From Gammaproteobacteria bacterium (lineage in GTDB: Bacteria > Pseudomonadota > Gammaproteobacteria > Steroidobacterales > Steroidobacteraceae), in assembly GCA_010031985.1 (NCBI GenBank), contig RGYP01000125.1:1-5827 (forward strand): a stretch of DNA of 5,827 nucleotides, read 5' to 3'. Below the pieces are notes generated by a model. That model saw only the letters and a program-made list of their open reading frames with translations, searched no databases and was not told the DNA's origin. Below, one piece after another: positions 1-5,179 of this stretch. Numbering within the stretch: position 1 is the first letter of the stretch; every line of letters starts with the position of its first letter. Position numbers and translations under genes: made by a program.

Positions 1-1211
1 GGATCGCCGGAGGTAATGATGCCGCCGATCGTCGACTGCTCGCCGAAACTGCGATAACCGCGAGCCACGAAGACATTCTCGGCAGCGAAACCATCCGCCG
101 ATTCTTGTCTTACGGCAAGCATGCCCAAAGAATTTCGCCCTATCTTGCCGGTGAGTCGGGCGCCCGCCTCCAGATCAATGGGTTGGCCGTTTGCCGAGAG
201 CCCGATGGTTCGCGAAAAAAACGGTCGCCCATTCTGCGTCAAACCGCCGAACTCGAAGATTTCGCTGTCCTCGAGGAAGAAATCCCGCTTCTCCGGAAAA
301 AACAGCGAAAACCGCGTGAGATTGACCTGACGATCGTCGACGTCGGTCGCCGAGAAGTCGGTATTGAGCGTGAGTGCGCCGACGAGCGAGGGCGTGATGC
401 GCCAGAAAGCATCGAGCGAGGGCTTGGCGATCACGCTCGAGCCCTGCGCGGCGAAGTTCTCGCGTTCACTGAGGGAAGCCGACGGCACGAGATCGAGACC
501 CAGGCCCTGCTCACGACCCTTCATGCCGCGAAGCTCGCCGCTCACATCGAGCGTGATGCGTCGATCGCGCTGCGACCAGGCGACTTCCTCACGCTTGCGG
601 CGTATGGAGCGGATGAGGTTGATTCCCCAGGTGTCGGCGTTGCGATCGAAGGACAGCGTCTTGAATGGAATGGCGATCTCGGCCTGCCAGCCTGAATCAT
701 TGACAGAAGAAGCGGCTTGCCAAATGCCATCCCAGTCCATGTTGTACGACTGGCCGCCGAGCAGCAGGCCATCGCGTTGCACACCGTTGGGATTGACGTA
801 AAAGATGTAGCCCGTGCGTCGATCGTTGAACGTATCGAGCAAGATTTGCGCGTAGTCGTCGTTGAAGACGCCCTGCCCTTGCACGAGCTGCGAGCGCTTG
901 ATACCCGCTGGGTCGGAATCGGTGAAACGAACCGCCACGTAGAGGTTGTCGTCGTCGAGCGCGAGCAGAAACTCGGTCGGCTCCGAGGGCGGCTCGCCGT
1001 TGCCCGGTGAGAACTGCTGGAAGTCGGTGATCTTCACCGCATCCTGCCACTCGGCGTCGTCGAGTCGGCCGTCGAGTTCGATGCGGTTCGATATTTTGGG
1101 GACCACGACCGACTTCGGCACGAATGTCGACGGCTCGGCGCCCTCGACCTGCGCCGCGAACATCAGCCCGCAGACAAAAATCAGTCCCCAACTCCGGATG
1201 CATCCCGACAT
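1..1211 (-). CDS. CBM9-like / DUF5916 exported protein (N-terminal 403 residues, 3' end outside window)
   Basis: One uninterrupted minus-strand frame runs from an ATG at 1211 to the window edge. Residues 1-25 form a signal peptide with a hydrophobic core (GLIFVCGLMFAA), probably cleaved around residues 20-25, so the protein is exported. Residues about 40-220 look like the carbohydrate-binding family 9-like domain that precedes DUF5916: IELDGRLDDAEW (44-55), DDDNLYVAVRF (86-96), NDDYAQILLDTF (117-128), GWQAEIAIPFKTL (174-186). The DUF5916 signature follows: TLNTDFSATDVDDRQVNLTR (281-300), then FSLFFPEKRDFFLED (301-315) and IFEFGG (318-323). In this family the remaining C-terminal half is predicted to be a beta-barrel, so an outer-membrane location is likely; the function is not known. 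The full protein should be about 700-900 residues, so roughly half is missing at the left edge. No good Shine-Dalgarno sequence precedes the start. The family assignment is firm; sugar binding is only suggested by the N-terminal domain. Confidence 0.9.
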   Translation of the reverse strand, partial: MSGCIRSWGLIFVCGLMFAAQVEGAEPSTFVPKSVVVPKISNRIELDGRLDDAEWQDAVKITDFQQFSPGNGEPPSEPTEFLLALDDDNLYVAVRFTDSDPAGIKRSQLVQGQGVFNDDYAQILLDTFNDRRTGYIFYVNPNGVQRDGLLLGGQSYNMDWDGIWQAASSVNDSGWQAEIAIPFKTLSFDRNADTWGINLIRSIRRKREEVAWSQRDRRITLDVSGELRGMKGREQGLGLDLVPSASLSERENFAAQGSSVIAKPSLDAFWRITPSLVGALTLNTDFSATDVDDRQVNLTRFSLFFPEKRDFFLEDSEIFEFGGLTQNGRPFFSRTIGLSANGQPIDLEAGARLTGKIGRNSLGMLAVRQESADGFAAENVFVARGYRSFGEQSTIGGIITSGD

Positions 1212-1347
1212 GACTCAAGGATAGGGGTCCCTCTCGAGTCGCAACAGACTAGGGAGCGACTTCCGCCAGGGTCGGCCACGGTGCGTTCGTTTCCGGATGT
1301 CCGCTGGCGAACCGAACCCGTTGACACCAAGCGCTACTGTCCGGGGC
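1212..1347. promoter_or_regulatory. Divergent intergenic region between the DUF5916 gene and the YjdF-like gene
   Basis: This 136-base gap separates two outward-facing genes and must hold both promoters. It contains an ATAGGGGTCC motif (1221-1230) and a bulged inverted repeat (1228-1255). No convincing paired -35/-10 boxes are visible on either strand. If the upstream ATG at 1297 were the true start of the plus-strand gene, the gap would be only 85 bases. Confidence 0.5.
1228..1255. repeat. Imperfect inverted repeat in the divergent intergenic region
   Basis: TCCCT (1228-1232) pairs with AGGGA (1251-1255), and AGTC (1237-1240) pairs with GACT (1247-1250) around the six-base loop GCAACA. A four-base bulge (CTCG, 1233-1236) lies on the left arm. 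An alternative pairing of AGTCGC (1237-1242) with GCGACT (1256-1261) is also possible. It could be an operator or a leader hairpin. It is short enough to occur by chance, and no U-tract follows to make it a terminator. Confidence 0.3.
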
Positions 1348-2019
1348 ATGACCTCCGAATCTGCGCCACGACGCACCGTGCTGATTTCATTGACGTGCAG
1401 CTTCGCCGTCTTGTGGTTGCTGCTCGCCATCGAGCCGCTGGATCGCGGTACGTGGCTGCTCGAAAACGCCTTGCTGGTACCGGCGTCCGCGATCCTTTTC
1501 GCCACCTGGCGGGTGCAGCCGCTGTCGCTGAGCTCCTGCGTCTCGCTATTCCTGTTTTTTTCTTTGCATGCGATCGGCGCGCATTTCACTTATTCGTTAG
1601 TGCCCTATGACGAGCTCTTTCGCGATCTGAGCGGCCGATCGTTGAACGGCCTGCTCGGCTTCACTCGAAACCACTACGACCGGGTCGTGCACCTCGCCTA
1701 CGGCTTGCTGATTTTTCCGCCGATTCGCGAAATGATCATGCTTCATGCGAAAGTACGCGGATTCTGGAGCTACGTACTGCCGCTAGATTTCATCATGTCG
1801 ACCTCTGCCATCTACGAACTGCTCGAGTGGGCCTCCGCGATCGTCTTCGGAGGCGACGTCGGCGCCGCCTTCCTCGGAACCCAGGGAGACGAGTGGGACG
1901 CGCAGCGGGACATGGGGCTCGCCGGGCTCGGCAGTCTGATCGCCATCGCCATTACCTTTGCATTCGATCGACAGCACGGCAACGAACCAGCGGCGAAGCG
2001 AGGCCGCGACGCGACATGA
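1348..2019 (+). CDS. YjdF/DUF2238-family inner-membrane protein
   Basis: A 223-residue polytopic membrane protein. Hydrophobic segments lie at about residues 11-29, 41-54, 63-82, 113-126, 142-167 and 190-206. The conserved DUF2238 (E. coli YjdF-like) signatures are all present: NHYDRVVH (108-115), the YELLEW motif (156-161) and LGTQGDEWDAQRDM (176-189). The biochemical role of the family is not established. The same frame extends upstream to an ATG at 1297 (240 residues). I prefer 1348 because the extra 17 residues (beginning MSAGEPNPL) are polar and have no clear ribosome site, while the sequence from 1348 gives a short N-tail directly before the first membrane helix; GGGG at 1343-1346 is too close to be a good ribosome site. 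The stop overlaps the next start as ATGA, so the flavodoxin-like gene is probably translationally coupled and co-transcribed. The C-terminal tail is charged (KRGRD) and probably cytoplasmic. Confidence 0.85.
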   Translation: MTSESAPRRTVLISLTCSFAVLWLLLAIEPLDRGTWLLENALLVPASAILFATWRVQPLSLSSCVSLFLFFSLHAIGAHFTYSLVPYDELFRDLSGRSLNGLLGFTRNHYDRVVHLAYGLLIFPPIREMIMLHAKVRGFWSYVLPLDFIMSTSAIYELLEWASAIVFGGDVGAAFLGTQGDEWDAQRDMGLAGLGSLIAIAITFAFDRQHGNEPAAKRGRDAT

Positions 2020-2492
2020 AAAAGCGTCTACTAGTCGTATACGGCGGCAATGCGGGCGGCCGCACCGAGAAACTGCGGGTCGCGGTCACCGAGGGTGCGC
2101 TGCAGGCGGCGGCCGAACTCGATGCCGGAATGGACATTCGTGCGCTGCGCGCGCTCGATGCAGGCCCCGATGATCTGCTTTGGGCAGAGGGGGTGCTGCT
2201 CGGAACGCCGGAGCATTTCGGCTACATGTCGGGTGCACTCAAAGATTTCTTCGATCGTACCTTCTATCCCTGCGAAAATCGCACGACGGGCTTACCCTGG
2301 GGATTGTTCGTCAGCGCAGGTAACGATGGGCTCGGCACACGCAACGGCGTGGAGCGTATCGTCGCCGGATATCGATGGCGGAGCATCGCCGAACCCGTAA
2401 TCGTGGTCGGCGAGCCGGATGTCGCTGCACTCGCGCGCTGCCGCGAGCTTGGCGCGACGCTTGCCGCAGGGCTCGCAGCCGGCGTCTTCTAG
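2016..2492 (+). CDS. Flavodoxin-fold protein (FMN-dependent NAD(P)H oxidoreductase-like)
   Basis: A 158-residue protein with the flavodoxin layout. A first strand, RLLVVYG (4-10), is followed by a glycine-rich turn GNAGGRTEKL (11-20), in place of the usual phosphate loop. The second landmark, GVLLGTPEHFGYMSGALKDF (59-78) followed by FDR, matches the conserved 'G(T/S)P..FG.MSG.LK.F.DR' segment. The third, WGLFVSAGNDGLGT (95-108), contains the glycine-rich FMN-binding stretch after the fourth strand. It probably binds FMN and takes part in electron transfer or quinone-type reduction, but the substrate cannot be read from the sequence. There is no signal peptide, so it should be cytoplasmic. The start is fixed by the ATGA overlap with the YjdF-like gene; only a weak AGCGAGG (1997-2003) lies upstream, which fits translational coupling. 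Its TAG stop shares CTAG with the stop of the convergent TPR gene, leaving no room for a terminator between them. Confidence 0.85.
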   Translation: MKKRLLVVYGGNAGGRTEKLRVAVTEGALQAAAELDAGMDIRALRALDAGPDDLLWAEGVLLGTPEHFGYMSGALKDFFDRTFYPCENRTTGLPWGLFVSAGNDGLGTRNGVERIVAGYRWRSIAEPVIVVGEPDVAALARCRELGATLAAGLAAGVF

Positions 2493-3241
2493 CGACCTAG
2501 AGCCTTGCTGGCAGCCAGAAAATCGGGTGCGATCGCGAGGGCTCGCTCGAAGAATTTGCGGGCGTTGGCGGCATCGCCTGCATCGCGCGCGCAGCGCCCT
2601 GCCCAATAGTGCGCTTCGGCGGCGCCCCAATCGATACCGCCCTGACCGGGCAGGCCGGCAGCACCTGCCGCATCGAAACCCGCTGCCGCCTCACGGAAGC
2701 GCGCACACCCCTTGGCTTTGTCGCCGCCGACGAATTTCGGTCTGAAATAAACACCGAATCCGTCGACCAATAAAATGCGCGGGCTGCGCGCATCGAGGGC
2801 GAGCGCTGCCGCCATGCTCTTACCGCTGCGGGAGCCGTTGCGGATGGCGCCCATGCCACCGAGATTGGCGAGATAGCCGTAGCAGACCGACTGCAGCGCG
2901 AAGGCTTCGGCAAACTTCGGGTCGCGCTTGACCGCGGCATCGAGCGCTCCGATGCAGGCCTCACCGGACTTTTCGGCCTCGGCTTCGCGTTTGCCGCCGA
3001 TCGCGAGTTGCAGCACCCGAAACTGCACGTAGGCATGCGCATAGAGCTCGCGGGGATTTTGCGACTTGCTCCACGCCGTCGTGCTCGTGGCGAGCTTGGC
3101 GAGTTCGGCCGAGTTGCCGGCGAAGTACAAGGACTGAGCGCGCGCAGCAGTGGCCGAAACGTCCTGCGCATGAGCCGCCGTCAGCGGCAGCATGCAAAGC
3201 AGCGTGGCTGCCGCCAAGCTCGAGAAGAGATGCTGTTTCAT
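2489..3241 (-). CDS. Secreted tetratricopeptide-repeat (TPR) protein
   Basis: A 250-residue protein with a clear Sec signal peptide: basic start MKQH, hydrophobic core SLAAATLLCMLPLTA, and a signal peptidase I site AHA|Q after residue 25, so it is probably periplasmic. The mature part is alpha-helical and alanine-rich. A good TPR is seen at about residues 207-240 (AAEAHYWAGRCARDAGDAAN, then ARKFFERALAIAPDF). Earlier helical pairs at about 92-125 and 170-192 (FVGGDKAKGCARFREAAAGF) look like degenerate repeats. Such proteins normally act as protein-binding scaffolds; the partner is unknown. The start at 3241 is supported by the signal peptide, a GGAG at 3250-3253 eight bases upstream, and the ATGA overlap with the stop of the SDR gene, which implies one transcript. 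The same frame stays open far upstream inside the SDR gene, but that extension is an out-of-frame shadow. Confidence 0.85.
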   Translation of the reverse strand: MKQHLFSSLAAATLLCMLPLTAAHAQDVSATAARAQSLYFAGNSAELAKLATSTTAWSKSQNPRELYAHAYVQFRVLQLAIGGKREAEAEKSGEACIGALDAAVKRDPKFAEAFALQSVCYGYLANLGGMGAIRNGSRSGKSMAAALALDARSPRILLVDGFGVYFRPKFVGGDKAKGCARFREAAAGFDAAGAAGLPGQGGIDWGAAEAHYWAGRCARDAGDAANARKFFERALAIAPDFLAASKALGR

Positions 3242-4257
3242 GCGAGATACTCCGCAACGATTTCTTCGGATTTCTGCCACAGCCTCTGCGCCAGGGCGAG
3301 ATCGTCCATGTGCTTGCCCGTCATCGGCACCACGGGATTGCAGTTCTCGAAGTAGTGTCCGCTCACGCCGCCGAGCGCCGGTGCCGTGGCCACGTAGCAG
3401 GTCGTCGCCGCGCCTGCGGGGATGCTCTTCATGAACGTCCAACCGATGAGCTTGCTGACCGTGCGCTTCCACTCGTCGAAGTGACGGCCGAGGTTGGTGA
3501 GGATGATGCCGGGATGCACGGAATTGGAGGTTGCGGTCGAACCCGAAGTGCGCAGGCGACGCGCAAGCTCCAGCGAGAACAAGCCGTTGGCGAGTTTGGA
3601 TTGACCATACATTTTGTTGGGTTCGTAGCCTCGCTCGCCCGAGAGGTTGTCGAACTCGATGCCGGCAGGCGGTGCCCACTGGTAACCGAGACTCGACACG
3701 ACGACCACACGACCCTGTGCAGCCGCCTGCACTTGCGGCAACAGACGATTGGTCAAGATGAAATGGCCGAGGTGGTTGACGACGAAATGCTTTTCGATGC
3801 CGTACACCTGCTCGAGCTTCGGCAAGGCCATGATGCCGGCGTTGCAGATCAGCATGTCGATCGGCATGCCGAGCGCCTTGACGAGGTTGGTGGCGGCGAC
3901 CACGCTGTCCCAGCGCTCGAGCTCGAGTGCGATGGGTGTCGTGCGCCCGGTCACGCTCGCGCAAGCCTGCTGCGCTTTGTCGAGCGTACGGCCGGTGGCG
4001 ATCACATGGGCGCCACGCAACGCGAGCACGCGCAGGGTTTCGAGCCCGAGCCCGGAGGTGGCGCCGGTGACGAGCGCCGTCTTGCCACTGAGATCGAGCC
4101 CCGCGGTCACCTCTTCGGCCGTGCTGCTCGAGCCGAAGGGCCCGACGGGCACGCCCGCGGGACGCTGATCGTCACCACCACGCGAACAAGCAGGCAACAA
4201 AGGCATGGCGGCGGCGGCACCGGCAGCGGCGATGAACTTGCGGCGTTGGACATCCAT
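3238..4257 (-). CDS. Exported short-chain dehydrogenase/reductase (SDR) with Tat/lipoprotein-type signal
   Basis: A 339-residue protein whose core is a classical SDR of the retinol dehydrogenase/WWOX-like type. It has the cofactor motif TGATSGLG (64-71), ATGR (87-90) with Arg90 after the second strand suggesting NADP(H), the NAG motif (139-141), Asn161 in NHLGHF, Ser188/Ser189 in VVVVSSLG, the catalytic YGQSK (Tyr217, Lys221), and VHPG (247-250). Ahead of the usual SDR start there is a signal-like extension of about 50 residues: MDVQRRKFIAAAGAAAAMPL followed by LPAC, with twin arginines at 5-6 and a lipobox-like LPAC ending at Cys24. This suggests Tat export, possibly with lipid anchoring, although Pro at -2 of the lipobox is unusual. 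The substrate cannot be told; alcohols, retinoid-like or tetrapyrrole side-chain carbonyls are all possible. It is followed by the TPR gene (ATGA overlap) and is divergent from the RCCR-like gene across 70 bases. No strong Shine-Dalgarno sequence precedes the ATG. Confidence 0.9.
   Translation of the reverse strand: MDVQRRKFIAAAGAAAAMPLLPACSRGGDDQRPAGVPVGPFGSSSTAEEVTAGLDLSGKTALVTGATSGLGLETLRVLALRGAHVIATGRTLDKAQQACASVTGRTTPIALELERWDSVVAATNLVKALGMPIDMLICNAGIMALPKLEQVYGIEKHFVVNHLGHFILTNRLLPQVQAAAQGRVVVVSSLGYQWAPPAGIEFDNLSGERGYEPNKMYGQSKLANGLFSLELARRLRTSGSTATSNSVHPGIILTNLGRHFDEWKRTVSKLIGWTFMKSIPAGAATTCYVATAPALGGVSGHYFENCNPVVPMTGKHMDDLALAQRLWQKSEEIVAEYLA
3250..3253 (-). promoter_or_regulatory. Ribosome binding site of the TPR gene
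   Basis: GGAG on the minus strand, inside the end of the SDR gene, eight bases before the ATG at 3241. It favours that start over any in-frame codon further upstream. Confidence 0.55.
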
Positions 4258-4327
4258 GCGCTCGAGGCTAGCAGAACCCCCCGATGAGCGGCTAACTTGG
4301 GCGTCGGGTATAGGGGGTCCTCACCAC
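4258..4327. promoter_or_regulatory. Divergent promoter region between the SDR and RCCR-like genes
   Basis: Only 70 bases separate the two outward-facing start codons, so the promoters must overlap or sit very close together, and shared regulation is plausible. The region contains GGGTATAGGGGGTCC (4306-4320), similar to the ATAGGGGTCC in the other divergent gap. TATAGG (4309-4314) or its complement could act as a -10 element, but no matching -35 box is visible at normal spacing. Confidence 0.5.
4312..4317 (+). promoter_or_regulatory. Probable ribosome binding site of the RCCR-like gene
   Basis: AGGGGG, a purine-rich Shine-Dalgarno-like sequence, ends 10 bases before the ATG at 4328. It supports that start over the upstream in-frame ATG at 4205, which lies inside the divergent SDR gene. 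Confidence 0.4.
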
Positions 4328-5179
4328 ATGTCGAACAACACCGCCGCGTCGGGCACGAAGCTCGACATCAAAACCATCACGGAATTCCTGGCCGAGCAGC
4401 CGAACGTGGACGTCAGTCGCGCCTGGGAGCGCTGCTGGGGCATTCACTCCGGGATCGTCGATCGCGTCAAACGACGCTTCGCGGTGACCAAGCATCCGGC
4501 AACCGCGGGACACGAATATTTCACCTCTCTCGATCAATCGATGGAGGGTTCGTTCAACGCCTGGAGCGGTCCGCGCGTCGAGTGGCTGGTGCACTCGTGG
4601 CTGGGCAATCGCAAGGCGAGCTTGCTGGACATGAACGCCACGGTGTTTTTGTCGCAGCAAAACCGCGTGCCGCATCTCGTGATCATCTTCGGTACCGTGC
4701 CGAAGCTTTTCTTTTATGCGGACTACACCCCACGAGTCGATCTGCGCACCCATCTCGACTACGTCAACCAGTATTACGAACCCGCCAACGCCAGTGCCAT
4801 CCGCTTTCGGGGTCTTTCGAACTTCACCTGGAACTGGAGCCACGGCACTTATCTGCGCGGCCTGATGTCGCCCGTATGCACCAGCGTGATGGGCGATCTC
4901 AACGAAGCGAACATCGCCGCCTGCGAAAGCTACCTCGAGGAATTCGTCGATCGCTGGTTCGGCTGGCTGGACGAAGCCGATCGCGCGCCACTGCCACAGG
5001 ATCAGCGACTCGCCCAGCAGCAGTACGACCATTACGTGCGCGAGGTGGGTTATCGCACTGACCCCATGAACGTGCTTGCGCAGCGGGCCTTCGGCCCCGA
5101 TGAATTCAATCGGCGGCTCGAACTACGCATGGGTCTTGCACAGATGGCCGAGAGTCGCGGCCAGATCGCCAAAGATTGA
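4328..5179 (+). CDS. Red chlorophyll catabolite reductase (RCCR)-family protein
   Basis: A 283-residue cytoplasmic protein with no signal peptide. Compared from memory with Arabidopsis RCCR (ACD2), conserved blocks line up in order: RVEWLVHSWLGNRK (83-96) with IDFVIGSWIHCK; PHLVIIF (115-121) with PNFVVEL; ADYTPRVDLRTHLDYVNQYY (131-150) with LDLPHRKDLVLNPDYLKEYY; YLRGLMSP (175-182) with FVRSAFSP; and a C-terminal RAFGPDEFNRRL (253-264) with RMFGEEVSSRV. RCCR is a ferredoxin-dependent enzyme of the bilin-reductase fold that reduces the opened chlorophyll macrocycle. Of the two catalytic residues known in the plant enzyme, Glu154 aligns with Ile120 here, and Asp291 falls at or one residue from Asp245. 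The fold is therefore probably kept, but the reaction may differ; a bilin or another open tetrapyrrole is a reasonable substrate guess. The start at 4328 follows AGGGGG and lies outside the SDR gene. The stop overlaps the GNAT start as TGATG. Confidence 0.75.
   Translation: MSNNTAASGTKLDIKTITEFLAEQPNVDVSRAWERCWGIHSGIVDRVKRRFAVTKHPATAGHEYFTSLDQSMEGSFNAWSGPRVEWLVHSWLGNRKASLLDMNATVFLSQQNRVPHLVIIFGTVPKLFFYADYTPRVDLRTHLDYVNQYYEPANASAIRFRGLSNFTWNWSHGTYLRGLMSPVCTSVMGDLNEANIAACESYLEEFVDRWFGWLDEADRAPLPQDQRLAQQQYDHYVREVGYRTDPMNVLAQRAFGPDEFNRRLELRMGLAQMAESRGQIAKD

Noticed and set aside
105..695. 196-codon plus-strand open frame at the left end
   Set aside because: The minus strand encodes the CBM9-like/DUF5916 protein without interruption over the whole stretch.
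1321..1326. Perfect TTGACA -35 box
   Set aside because: No -10 element lies 16-18 bases downstream; that spacing lands on the probable ATG at 1348. It is likely a chance match.
3242..3964. Upstream extension of the TPR reading frame, giving a 491-residue open frame
   Set aside because: It lies in an alternative frame of the SDR gene and reads as an arginine-rich, low-information sequence. The signal peptide and GGAG ribosome site place the start at 3241.
3310..4287. 325-codon plus-strand open frame opposite the SDR gene
   Set aside because: It is antisense to a clear SDR, His/Arg/Gly-rich with no recognisable domain, and typical of stop-free shadow frames in GC-rich DNA.
4205..4327. N-terminal extension of the RCCR-like protein from the ATG at 4205
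   Set aside because: It would run inside the divergent SDR gene, encodes a low-complexity alanine stretch, and the ATG at 4328 has a better ribosome site.
4292..5032. 246-codon minus-strand open frame opposite the RCCR-like gene
   Set aside because: The plus strand carries the family-matching protein; the minus reading shows no domain and is explained as a shadow.
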